From Liquorilactobacillus nagelii DSM 13675 (lineage in GTDB: Bacteria; Bacillota; Bacilli; Lactobacillales; Lactobacillaceae): DNA of 64,000 nucleotides. A model generated the notes under the pieces. It worked only from the letters and a program-made list of their open reading frames with translations. It was not told the origin of the DNA and did no database searches. Shown here piece after piece: positions 1 to 8,753 of this stretch. Numbering within the stretch: position 1 is the stretch's first letter; the number at the start of each line of letters is the position of its first letter. The stretch spans positions 868,001 through 932,000 of the forward strand of contig NZ_CP049304.1 of NCBI RefSeq assembly GCF_019444005.1. The letters are read 5' to 3'. Both the position numbers and the translations under genes were made by a program.

Positions 1-2477
1 GGAACTCTTACTACCATCATGGAACCTAACACGCGTTTTACTTTTAAGTTTTGGCGACCATTGTTAACCTTCCAGCCGGATTCATATGGGATTGCTAAGT
101 ACAACCAATAGCTGCGGCTATGTCGTTTAACATGTGTGGTCAGCTTTGTTTGCCAACCAGTTGAACGATAATGCAATTGAACAGCGTTCTGACTGAGGTG
201 CTGGCGCAATTGATTAAATGCCTGCGAATTCAAGCTTTTAATGCGCAACTGCTGCATTAATGTTGCCGTTCTCCCCGAAAAAGTTAAGCTGAATTTTTGA
301 CCCGCCTTAAAAGTTCCTAAATATTGAATTGAACGAAAACCATCCAAATTTTCATCCGTGTGGGTAATCCGATGATTATTTACTCGAATCGAATTATAAT
401 TCAAACCGTGACGAGTTAGATTTTCTAAATAAACTGGTCCAGTTTCTTTAGCTTTTAAAGTCAGCTTAAACTGATTATTATACTTGGCTTGCAATGTATC
501 AAAATGCTGTTCATGCAAAACTTTTGCCGTTTTAAAATAATTATCTTTTCTAGTCTTCAAGCTTTGCAAAACTTTTTCTTGATTAACTAAAGCCGAAAAA
601 TTTGAATGCTGTAATTTAAGGTTTAATAACCTAGCAGGAACTGCAAAACCCATTCCAATAAATCCTGAACTAAACTCAACAGCCTGATGATTAGGACTGA
701 ACTTAGCTTCAAATCGAACACCCAATAATAAATCTGTCACTCGAGTCAACCCAAAAGAACTGATTCGACGTTGATTGTGACTAAACAACCCAAGCGAATA
801 TAAATTTTTGCGCAACGAGTTATTTAAAGTCGAACTATAATAGTTGATGTCATGAAAACTAAAAAGCATTGGATCATTGTAATTGTTATACGCTTCTTGA
901 TAAGCAGTGTTAATCAAGGTATTTTGATTATCGATCCGAAATAGCATCTGATGGGGCTGGGTTAAGCGTTTGAGTTGTTGATCTTCTAACTGATACGCAA
1001 ATTGATAATTTCTCTGGTTTCCAAAGGGGATTCGTGCCAAGTAGAGATTGAAGTTAAACATCAATTCCAAAACAGTTATGCCAAACAAAAAAAGGCGAAA
1101 GTTTTTTTGCGATTGAAATTTGAGCAAATAATAAACTAGTAAAACTAACCCTAGGCTAATCCACAGAATATCTAAGCTTGAAAAGAATTTAGCAGGCAAT
1201 GTTTCCAAATGGTTGTTATCAAATGCTAAAATCTTTGCTAGGGATTTTCGTTGACTAGCTATCCAACCTATTATCAATAAGAGTAAATGCGTCAGCAGCA
1301 AGTACCTTCTTCGTTTAGACGATAAATTTTGAAATGAACTCTTTCGCCAACTTTGATAAGCCAACAAAATTATAAAAAAACTGACAAAAAAAGCATTTCG
1401 AAAAACAAAACCGGCCGGTTTTTGTGCCAGATGCCAAATTGTATTAGTTGGGCGCAACCAGAGACTCCCCAATAAGAGTAACAGCCAGAGTAAATTGCGT
1501 TTTCGGATTTTCCAATCTATTTTTTTATCCAGCAAAAAGGCACCCAGTAAAGCAATAGCAAGGGTCGAGCAAAAAATAGTTGGTGCATGCTGCAACCGTT
1601 GCTGATAGGAAGTTGCACCAACTGCTAACTGACTGAAAAAGCGCAGTCCAAATTCAGCATGCGGCAAAAAATTACGCCAACTATTTTGCGTCTTAGCTGT
1701 TTCCAACATCCCTAAAAAAGTTGGCCATAAAACTACAGCTGAAGAACCAACGCTCAAAACTCCACTAACAATAAAACGACTACTTGCTTGACCAAATGTT
1801 AGCTGCTTGGACTGTTTAGCAACATAAAAGCGATAGCCAAAATAAAAAAGAGTAAACCAGCAAGTCATGTAACCTAAATAAAAATCGGTTAATACACTAA
1901 CTGTTAACCAACAAAAAAAACTAGTTGTTTTACCTGTATCAATTAATTTGTCTAACCCATTTATGACTAATGGTAACCAAATTAAAGCATCTAACCACAT
2001 GATATTGAAAAAATAGACGACGACAAATCCTGACAAGGCAAACATTACCCCAAAAATAGAACTTTCCCAACATTTTTGCCGAAAATGATGCTGTAAAAAA
2101 TATGTCATTGTCCAAGCAATCGTTGCAATTTTCAATAAAATAATTACACTCAATGCTGTCGGAATATCAGCCGCATTTGAGAAAAAGAACATTATGATGT
2201 TAAACGGACTTAACAAATAATAAGCAACTAATGGCAGTAAATTTCCACCTAGTGACTGTGAAAATGAATACAATTGGAAATCGTGTGTTCTAATTGCATG
2301 ATAGCTATTAGTAAAAAAAGATAAATATTGCGTCCCCATATCGCTAATTAATAAATTTTGTTTTCCAAATGGGGTCAACCCTTGTGCCCAAAATATCAAT
2401 ATCACCACTAACAGTGTAATTCCAAACGCTAACCACTCATGCTTACAGCTATTAAACAATCTTCTCTTAGAAAACAA
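1..2477 (-). CDS. YfhO family membrane protein, 3' end outside the window
   Basis: The minus-strand frame stays open from a TTG at 2477 to the window edge, giving at least 825 residues without a stop in the stretches I translated. A GGCGGTG ribosome binding site precedes the TTG. The N-terminus has one membrane segment (about residues 17-31) followed by DMGTQY at residues 46-51, a signature of the YfhO family, then many hydrophobic segments. YfhO proteins are large multi-spanning proteins with GT-C-like topology, linked in other Firmicutes to glycosylation of teichoic acids. The gene starts 38 bp after the stop of another large membrane protein, so the two are probably co-transcribed. The family call is firm; the substrate is not known. 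Confidence 0.85.
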   Translation of the reverse strand, partial: MFSKRRLFNSCKHEWLAFGITLLVVILIFWAQGLTPFGKQNLLISDMGTQYLSFFTNSYHAIRTHDFQLYSFSQSLGGNLLPLVAYYLLSPFNIIMFFFSNAADIPTALSVIILLKIATIAWTMTYFLQHHFRQKCWESSIFGVMFALSGFVVVYFFNIMWLDALIWLPLVINGLDKLIDTGKTTSFFCWLTVSVLTDFYLGYMTCWFTLFYFGYRFYVAKQSKQLTFGQASSRFIVSGVLSVGSSAVVLWPTFLGMLETAKTQNSWRNFLPHAEFGLRFFSQLAVGATSYQQRLQHAPTIFCSTLAIALLGAFLLDKKIDWKIRKRNLLWLLLLLGSLWLRPTNTIWHLAQKPAGFVFRNAFFVSFFIILLAYQSWRKSSFQNLSSKRRRYLLLTHLLLLIIGWIASQRKSLAKILAFDNNHLETLPAKFFSSLDILWISLGLVLLVYYLLKFQSQKNFRLFLFGITVLELMFNFNLYLARIPFGNQRNYQFAYQLEDQQLKRLTQPHQMLFRIDNQNTLINTAYQEAYNNYNDPMLFSFHDINYYSSTLNNSLRKNLYSLGLFSHNQRRISSFGLTRVTDLLLGVRFEAKFSPNHQAVEFSSGFIGMGFAVPARLLNLKLQHSNFSALVNQEKVLQSLKTRKDNYFKTAKVLHEQHFDTLQAKYNNQFKLTLKAKETGPVYLENLTRHGLNYNSIRVNNHRITHTDENLDGFRSIQYLGTFKAGQKFSLTFSGRTATLMQQLRIKSLNSQAFNQLRQHLSQNAVQLHYRSTGWQTKLTTHVKRHSRSYWLYLAIPYESGWKVNNGRQNLKVKRVLGSMMVVRV

Positions 2478-2515
2478 CTTTTCACCGCCTAATTATTTCA
2501 ATTTCAAATTAAACT

Positions 2516-4210
2516 TCATAATAATAAACAGGTACTACCAACCACTGTAATTACCTCAGCTAGAAACTGACCTGTAAAAGCATTAACTTTTAAAGAAACT
2601 TTGTTTTTTCCACGTTTGAGCTTAACCAAAAAAGTGCCCCGCTTTGAAGTTTTAAGCTGTTGATGACGACCATTAACTGATAATTGATAATTAATGCCTT
2701 GATATTTTATCCATGGTAAATTTGCTGTTTGAGCTGATTTACTTATTAACTCTATCGTCATTTGATTATGTTCAAATTTAGTAACTGATATTCTTAGTTT
2801 GCCCTTGGTCGTCAAAATTTTTCGCTTTAAAATAGAATTCCTCGCGCTATATGCCTTAATCGGATAATAGTCGGTATTACTACTAACCTTGACAAACTTT
2901 TGATACTCCTGATCAGTAATCCAATAATGCGTACCTACAGATTTACGATTAAAGTTCACCAGTTGATCCGTTCTTTTATCCTGATTAAGTGTAAGTAATT
3001 CAGCACTTAATGTTGGCAACATCACCACTAACACCAAAATAAGTCCCCACCATTTTTCTCCTTTTATCCGCCAACGCTGAGTTATTAGCCCAAAAAGCGT
3101 TGCGAATAACCACGAACCACTTAATGCTAGAAAAAAACTAGCAATGGTCAACAAACGCCAAGGAAATTGAATCACTGCCAACGGTGTTCGCTGAAAGGAT
3201 TGCCATGGAAAAAAAGTTGTCGTACAGATAACTAGTAAAACTAGCAAAATCCAACTCCAACGATATAGTTGTGGGACCATTCGCCACATGATCAGTTCAC
3301 CAATTAAAATTAACAACAATATAATTCCTAAATTTTTCGTTAGCTGATTGCTGAGAGCGGTTGCTAAAAAGCTATTAAGATCAGGTAATTTCCCATTGGG
3401 ACTGACCAATAAATTATAACGTGTTGGAAAATGAATATTATTTAATAGGCTCAGTCTGACTAAAGGATAGAATTCAAAAAAAGTCAGTAAAAAAGTACTT
3501 CCTAACATTTTAATTGCTGCTATTAATCGATTACGCAAATCAGTCGGGCGGCGCAATAACCAACCTATCAACCAACCTACCATAATAATTCCAATGCTTA
3601 GAGCAAAGGTCAAAACATGAGAGTAGCCAACCAAAGCTAAACCAATTGCGCCAAATTTCCATTCATTCCACTTACCAGCTAAAACTTGATAACCACCATA
3701 AAAAACTAGTGGCAAAAAAATCATGGCCAACCATTCCCCCAGATCAAATCTAATGAAAAGATCAGTGGTATGATAGAGTGAAAAATTATAAATAACCGCA
3801 AACAATCCACTCTGTAATTGATTTTGCTTAGTGAAACGTAGCATCAAAAAATAACTAAGACAACATCCAACCCAACTATATAATGCTAACATCATATAAA
3901 GGGCAACGATTGGTTGCTTAATAAGCAATTGCAAAAAGGCAAACGGTAATAAAGTCAAATTAGGGTAAAAAATCTGAACTGCTGTCCCTGTTCCCTTAAA
4001 GAAAGTAAAACTTAAAGGACTTAAAAATGAGTCATGAAAGCGTAAATCATGCACTAATTCAGCAATTCGAGCCAAATGAAATTTAAGATCATTAGCACTG
4101 TAAAATCTTCCTTGACTACCAAAGATTCCGACAGCAGCAAGGCTTAGCGCTAAAAAAATAATTACCATCAAGTAATTAAATTTGACCGTTCGTTCCTTAG
4201 ATTCCAACAT
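2516..4210 (-). CDS. PTPS-related polytopic membrane protein
   Basis: This 564-residue protein has about ten hydrophobic segments and a soluble extracellular C-terminus. The ATG at 4210 is preferred over an in-frame TTG at 4234 because AGGAG lies 7 nt before the ATG. After the first membrane segment comes NDLKFHLARI, the FHxxR-type motif of the '6-pyruvoyl-tetrahydropterin synthase-related' membrane family, whose members look like GT-C glycosyltransferases and are not pterin enzymes. It lies immediately upstream of the YfhO-type gene, and together they suggest an envelope-polymer or lipid-linked sugar function. That role is inferred from architecture and neighbour. Confidence 0.7.
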   Translation of the reverse strand: MLESKERTVKFNYLMVIIFLALSLAAVGIFGSQGRFYSANDLKFHLARIAELVHDLRFHDSFLSPLSFTFFKGTGTAVQIFYPNLTLLPFAFLQLLIKQPIVALYMMLALYSWVGCCLSYFLMLRFTKQNQLQSGLFAVIYNFSLYHTTDLFIRFDLGEWLAMIFLPLVFYGGYQVLAGKWNEWKFGAIGLALVGYSHVLTFALSIGIIMVGWLIGWLLRRPTDLRNRLIAAIKMLGSTFLLTFFEFYPLVRLSLLNNIHFPTRYNLLVSPNGKLPDLNSFLATALSNQLTKNLGIILLLILIGELIMWRMVPQLYRWSWILLVLLVICTTTFFPWQSFQRTPLAVIQFPWRLLTIASFFLALSGSWLFATLFGLITQRWRIKGEKWWGLILVLVVMLPTLSAELLTLNQDKRTDQLVNFNRKSVGTHYWITDQEYQKFVKVSSNTDYYPIKAYSARNSILKRKILTTKGKLRISVTKFEHNQMTIELISKSAQTANLPWIKYQGINYQLSVNGRHQQLKTSKRGTFLVKLKRGKNKVSLKVNAFTGQFLAEVITVVGSTCLLL

Positions 4211-4491
4211 AAAAAGACTCCTGTCATTGTTCAAACATTCTCAAGTATTTTAACAAACCCTGCATCCTTTTATCTAAGACAAGCAAAATATTAAAGCAAG
4301 CTTAGTTGATGTAGATCTTTATTAAACTTCTTAAGTAAATTGAAACATTTTGCTGAGCATTTATTTTTGACTTTATTAAATCTTTTTTAAAGTAGATACG
4401 TTTTTTTTAATTAAATCAATTTTAATTCTCATATTTAGTTCGATGTAGTTAAAATGAATTTATATTGAGTTTTATAAAGGGAGTAGAAAAT

Positions 4492-5499
4492 TTGAATGAA
4501 GAAGATGAAGCATTAAAATTAAAACGCCAGCGCAATTATCGACAGCCACGCCACCGTCATGGCTGTTTACTGTCATTTATCATAATCCTAATTTTATTAT
4601 TTGCTGGTGGATGGTTGATTTGGCAGCATTATAACCCAACCTCACATTTTTCCAATTTAAAATCCGTTTCACAGTCAACATCAAGCATAAAACAATCCAG
4701 TGGAACTTTTAATGTTCTAGTGATCGGTTCTGATACGCGTAAAAACCAAACTGATGGACATACAGACTCAATGTTATTAGTTCATGCAAACTTAAAAAAA
4801 CATCAATATAATGTTTTAAGTATCCCGCGTGATTCAAGAATTTACATGTCTGGTTTAGGTTATACAAAATTAACTAGCGTTCAATCAGTTTACCAAGCAA
4901 AATACGGAGCTAAAAAAGGTGTCTTCAAAGCTGTCCAAGCGATTTCAAGTTATCTAAATGTGCCGATTAATTATTACCTAGAAACAAATTATTGGGGATT
5001 CCGTTCCATGGTTGATGCTGTCGACGGTATCACGATGAACGTACCTTTCAATGTAACTCTAACCCATCCTTGGTATACAGAAGATTACAACAAAGTCATC
5101 ACTAAAGGAAAACATCAGCTTGGTGGAAAAATGGTAACAGAGATTGTCCATGAACGCGATTCTGTTCCGGGAACTGATTTTGGCCGGCAAAGGCTTCAAG
5201 AAGCTGCTTTAGTTGGAATCATTAATAAAATAAGTGATCCAGTTAATGCTTTCAAGATTCCTGCCTTAGCAAGCTCAATGTCAAAATTCTTAGTTGCAAC
5301 CAACATGAATCAAACCGATATGATTAGTATTGGTTTAGCCGTTAAAAATAATTTTGATGCTGCTAAACAAGTTCACTATTTGCAGATTCAAGGTGAAAAT
5401 GAAGATTTATATGATGATATCTTAGAAAACTATAATGAAGAAATCGTTTTACCAAAAAAGCAACTGAAAAAAATTATCGCGCAAGACTTTACTAATTAA
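4492..5499 (+). CDS. LCP (LytR-CpsA-Psr) family cell-wall polymer ligase
   Basis: This 335-residue protein has a basic cytoplasmic head, one membrane anchor (about residues 25-44) and an extracellular LCP domain. Family motifs are visible: VLVIGSDTR, DGHTDSMLLVH and LSIPRDSRIYM, with the conserved Asp and Arg residues that bind polyprenyl pyrophosphate and metal. LCP enzymes transfer teichoic acids or polysaccharides from lipid carriers to peptidoglycan. I chose the TTG at 4492 because AAAGGGAG lies about 9 nt before it; an in-frame TTG at 4465 has no such site. It is divergent from the YfhO/PTPS-related pair, giving an envelope-biogenesis neighbourhood. It ends before a strong shared terminator. 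Confidence 0.9.
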   Translation: MNEEDEALKLKRQRNYRQPRHRHGCLLSFIIILILLFAGGWLIWQHYNPTSHFSNLKSVSQSTSSIKQSSGTFNVLVIGSDTRKNQTDGHTDSMLLVHANLKKHQYNVLSIPRDSRIYMSGLGYTKLTSVQSVYQAKYGAKKGVFKAVQAISSYLNVPINYYLETNYWGFRSMVDAVDGITMNVPFNVTLTHPWYTEDYNKVITKGKHQLGGKMVTEIVHERDSVPGTDFGRQRLQEAALVGIINKISDPVNAFKIPALASSMSKFLVATNMNQTDMISIGLAVKNNFDAAKQVHYLQIQGENEDLYDDILENYNEEIVLPKKQLKKIIAQDFTN

Positions 5500-5516
5500 G
5501 AACTCTTTAGCAAATA

Positions 5517-5564
5517 AAAAACAACGAAATTGAATGATCGCAATCATTCAATTTCGTTGTTTTC
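5517..5564. terminator. Bidirectional terminator between LCP and DUF1836 genes
   Basis: A perfect inverted repeat has 18-bp arms (5521-5538 and 5543-5560) around a CGCA loop, flanked by A-rich sequence on the left and TTTTC on the right. It can stop transcription from both convergent genes. It overlaps the coding sequence of the minus-strand gene, whose stop codon is at 5544-5546. Confidence 0.9.
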
Positions 5565-6011
5565 TTTTTCTAGCAATCGATTTCTAGCTGAAATCCAAAA
5601 TAAAATCGCTTGAACTGCATCAAATTGCAACTTTACCAAAGGATCTTCAGTATTCAAAATCGGTGGTTTTTTTAATTTGATTTGCTGATTAAAAATCCTA
5701 ACAAAATTATTATAGCCCGTTTCTGGATTGGTATTAACTAAAACCTGCTGGAACCCAGTCTGAATCTCAGTCAAAGTAAAAACGCTTTTTAATAAACCAA
5801 CAATCAAAGCACCTGCTAATTGAATTTTTTGATAATGTTTTTTAGTTGGTCGCACAATAATTTCGGCTTTAAAATAATTGTGCATCATTGTTTTAGTGAT
5901 TTCCTCACCAGTAATCGGTTTTAGATAACTATTAGTCAGTTGTAACAATTGATCTAAATGTAATTCAATTGATGGTAATTCTTTCCAAAGAGGTAATTGC
6001 TTAAGTTCCAA
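5544..6011 (-). CDS. DUF1836 domain protein
   Basis: This is a 155-residue soluble protein. The pattern LPLWKELPSIELHLDQLLQL followed by ITGEEITKTMMHNYFKA matches DUF1836, a family with a helix-turn-helix-like N-terminal region whose function is not established. The start is the TTG at 6011, with AAGGAG about 8 nt upstream. It lies 15 bp downstream of a degV gene on the same strand, so the two are probably co-transcribed. The last codons, ending NNEIE, form part of a terminator hairpin. Confidence 0.75.
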   Translation of the reverse strand: MELKQLPLWKELPSIELHLDQLLQLTNSYLKPITGEEITKTMMHNYFKAEIIVRPTKKHYQKIQLAGALIVGLLKSVFTLTEIQTGFQQVLVNTNPETGYNNFVRIFNQQIKLKKPPILNTEDPLVKLQFDAVQAILFWISARNRLLEKENNEIE

Positions 6012-6026
6012 CTGTGTCGCTCCTTT

Positions 6027-6884
6027 TTATTTACAATGAATTCCAATGCCAACTAATCCGGGGCCCGTATGAACTCCAAGTGCTGGTGAAACTTCGGTAG
6101 TATAGATTTTTTGTCCTGCTGACAATTCATTTTTTAAACGGGCAACAATTTTTTGCATTAACGGCTGATCTGCTCCATGAGCTACCCCAATCCGAAAATC
6201 AGAACTTGCATCAGCAATCTGGAGAACTTTCTGAACCATTTTTTCGATGGCTTTTGCCTCACTGCGAGCTTTTGTGATTGGGTAATAAATTCCGTCAGTA
6301 TTGCAAGAAATTATTGGTTTAATTTTTAAAACCGAGCCTAAAATCTCTGTCACCTTTCCAATTCGTCCACCAGCTTGCAAGTATTTTAACGTTGGAATAT
6401 AAAAATAGACATGACTTTTAGCAATTGAAGCATTTAATAAATTGATGATTTTAGAATACTCTAGACCGGACTTAATTAAATCAGCCGCAAAAACTGCAAA
6501 TAATCCTGCCCCAATTCCAATACTTTTGGTATTAATTATTGTAATCTTTAAATCTGTGAATTCCGCAGCCGCTTGCTTGAAAACCTGATTAGTAATCGAC
6601 AAACCAGCTGAAATGGTTATACCAATAATTTCATCAAAACCACGTCGTTTCAATTCTTGAATTTTTTCAATCACCGAGCCAATTACTGGACTAGCTGTTT
6701 TGGGCAATTCTTTTGTTACAGCTAACTTTTGGTAAAATTCAGTTGGTTGAATTGTAATTCGATCTTGATAAATCTGATCACCGAAACTTAGCGTTAATGG
6801 CACCATCGCAATATTCTCGTTATCCTCAAGTACTTCAATTGGCACGTCAGTAGCTGAATCAATTAAAAGACCAATTTTTTTCAT
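6027..6884 (-). CDS. DegV family fatty-acid-binding protein
   Basis: This 285-residue protein begins MKKIGLLIDSATDVP and carries the DegV motifs DSATD, KTASP and YLQAGGRIGK. DegV/FakB proteins bind a fatty acid and present it to the kinase FakA for phosphorylation before incorporation into phospholipid. No fakA is present in the window. The ATG at 6884 is chosen because AGGAGAAAG precedes it; an upstream in-frame ATG lacks a binding site. It is probably co-transcribed with the DUF1836 gene. DegV paralogues are common in lactobacilli, so the bound lipid cannot be deduced. Confidence 0.9.
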   Translation of the reverse strand: MKKIGLLIDSATDVPIEVLEDNENIAMVPLTLSFGDQIYQDRITIQPTEFYQKLAVTKELPKTASPVIGSVIEKIQELKRRGFDEIIGITISAGLSITNQVFKQAAAEFTDLKITIINTKSIGIGAGLFAVFAADLIKSGLEYSKIINLLNASIAKSHVYFYIPTLKYLQAGGRIGKVTEILGSVLKIKPIISCNTDGIYYPITKARSEAKAIEKMVQKVLQIADASSDFRIGVAHGADQPLMQKIVARLKNELSAGQKIYTTEVSPALGVHTGPGLVGIGIHCK

Positions 6885-6981
6885 TATACTTTCTCCTAAC
6901 ATATTTATGTACATTGTATATCTATATTCTATGTTATCCAGATTTAAAATTGTTGATAGGTAAAGTCTATGAACAAAAATA

Positions 6982-7015
6982 AGTTTTGAATACTACATAT
7001 ATAGTATTCAAAACT
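6982..7015 (-). terminator. Inverted repeat, likely terminator of the serine hydrolase gene
   Basis: Perfect 14-bp arms (6982-6995 and 7002-7015) surround a 6-nt loop, 50 bp downstream of the stop at 7065. The stem is AT-rich and the following T-run is weak, so an operator for degV is an alternative. Confidence 0.5.
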
Positions 7016-7064
7016 ATCTAATTGGTCAACCTAAATTTTTGAATTTAATTGTTAATTAAGTTTT

Positions 7065-7997
7065 TTAATCACCATAAACAATTTTTTGAATGTGTTTAGT
7101 TATTTTCGCAATTCTAGGAAAACCGCTAAAGCCACTCTGATTGTGTCCATGTGTCATGATTACAAGTAAATATCGCTGGCCATTTGGCAAAGTTACAATT
7201 CCGGCGTCGTTATTGGTGTCATCTAAAAAGCCAACCTTATCTTGCACCGTTGTTCCTTTTTGTGCTTCGTTTGCTCCGGTGGGAATGCCAGTTCGATAAA
7301 CTTGTTTTTTCATTAGGCTTAGAATATATTTTTGATCGCTTGTATTGGTAAACACCCCGGTTCCTTTAGCTAAATTACGTAACAGCATCATCAGACTGGT
7401 CGCTGTTGTTTGTGCAGCCTGACCGTCTACAAAAACTGGCGAATACCAACCTTGATTAGCAATAAAACTATTGATAGTGCTCATCCCATAAGTAGCTAAC
7501 TCTTGATCAGCATAATCATTTTGGCTGTAAACAATCATGTTGTTGAATCCTGTTTGGTTAGCTGTTGTCCAAGAAAAATTTCCTGCTAATTTTTCTTTCA
7601 CTAAAAATGCTGTAATAAAAAGTTTGAAAGTACTGGCTGCTACTTCGGCTGTATGAGCGTTAGCTGCAACAGCTAACTTTCCTTCTTGGTAAACAGCTGC
7701 GTCCTTTTTTTCAGCTGACTGGCTACCTTTTTGAGGGCTCAAATTATAAAAGCTAACGCTAGCGGTCTTGTCGGCGGTAACTGAATCAAGGTAACGCTGT
7801 AACTTTTGTTTAATAGCTCTTTGTTTTTGTTTAATCTGCTCATTTCCATCATTTGAATTCGAACTTAAAGCTGCCTTGGCAGAATCTGAACTACTATCTG
7901 TGATACTCACTGAAAAATAACGACTGACTTGATAAACACCCACTCCACCGATTAAAGCAATCAAAATCAGTAACAACGCACGTACTTTTTTTGGCAA
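7065..7997 (-). CDS. Secreted or membrane-anchored class A beta-lactamase-fold serine hydrolase
   Basis: This 310-residue protein has an N-terminal membrane segment (about residues 7-24), a Ser/Asp-rich linker and a beta-lactamase2-type domain. The catalytic S-x-x-K is S122-T-F-K125, and YSQNDYA fits the SDN-like loop. The usual KTG element is replaced by DKVGF. The start is TTG with AGGAG about 9 nt upstream. It lies downstream of and close to a MacB-type ABC transporter on the same strand, with 49 bp between ATPase and hydrolase, so it may act with that system at the cell surface. A role in peptidoglycan or antibiotic handling is possible but unproven. Confidence 0.8.
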   Translation of the reverse strand: MPKKVRALLLILIALIGGVGVYQVSRYFSVSITDSSSDSAKAALSSNSNDGNEQIKQKQRAIKQKLQRYLDSVTADKTASVSFYNLSPQKGSQSAEKKDAAVYQEGKLAVAANAHTAEVAASTFKLFITAFLVKEKLAGNFSWTTANQTGFNNMIVYSQNDYADQELATYGMSTINSFIANQGWYSPVFVDGQAAQTTATSLMMLLRNLAKGTGVFTNTSDQKYILSLMKKQVYRTGIPTGANEAQKGTTVQDKVGFLDDTNNDAGIVTLPNGQRYLLVIMTHGHNQSGFSGFPRIAKITKHIQKIVYGD

Positions 7998-8046
7998 AAT
8001 TGTTATCTCCTAACAACTTTGACCACTCCCACTAGTTAACAATTTT

Positions 8047-8730
8047 TCAAATTTTTAACACCATATTAGGTCCCTCAATCACATTAAGTTTTCCTTTGCG
8101 TAATTCAATTTGCACATCACATCTTTCAGCAACATCATTTTCATGCGTGACAATAATTACACAACGTTGTTCCTTATGTGCTAGCTCCAGTAATAGTTTA
8201 ACCACCTCTTGCGTATTTTGTTCATCTAAGTTTCCAGTTGGCTCATCTGCCAAAATCAATTTGGCATCACAAGCCATTGCTCTTGCAATTGCTACACGTT
8301 GCTGTTGTCCACCAGATAATAAGCCAATCTTTTTATTAGCTAGTTGTTCATCAATTCCGATTTTTTTTAATAATTCCAACACAAATGCCCGATTACCGCG
8401 ATGACTTGAAGAAGTCAAATCTAATGCTGTTAAAATATTTTCGACTGCTGTCATATAATCAAATAAATTGTAAGCTTGAAAGACCATAGATGTGTCATTT
8501 CGGCGGTAATTTGATAGACCAATTTTCTTTAAGTCCTTACCTTGATATTCAATTTTTCCAGCAGTCGGCGAGTCGAGTCCGGCCAACAAAGATAAAAAAG
8601 TTGTCTTACCAGCACCACTACGTCCAATAATGGCGTACACTTTGCCACTGTTAAACTCTAAGTTGATATCAGAAAATAATTTTCGTTCTTGCTTACTATA
8701 TTGATAAGTTAAATTTGTTGTTTTCAGCAT
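8047..8730 (-). CDS. ABC transporter ATPase, MacB/LolD type
   Basis: This is a 227-residue nucleotide-binding subunit with Walker A GRSGAGKTT, signature LSGGQQQRVAIARA and Walker B LILADEPTGNLD. The NLDEQNT extension after Walker B is typical of the MacB/LolD/FtsE group, which pairs with FtsX-like permeases. It starts 23 bp after the permease gene stop, with AGGAG before its ATG, so the two form one transporter. Such mechanotransmission systems in Firmicutes often confer resistance to cell-wall-active peptides or export peptides. No BceRS-like two-component genes are adjacent. Confidence 0.9.
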   Translation of the reverse strand: MLKTTNLTYQYSKQERKLFSDINLEFNSGKVYAIIGRSGAGKTTFLSLLAGLDSPTAGKIEYQGKDLKKIGLSNYRRNDTSMVFQAYNLFDYMTAVENILTALDLTSSSHRGNRAFVLELLKKIGIDEQLANKKIGLLSGGQQQRVAIARAMACDAKLILADEPTGNLDEQNTQEVVKLLLELAHKEQRCVIIVTHENDVAERCDVQIELRKGKLNVIEGPNMVLKI

Positions 8731-8753
8731 GTCATACTCCTTCGATTAAACTT

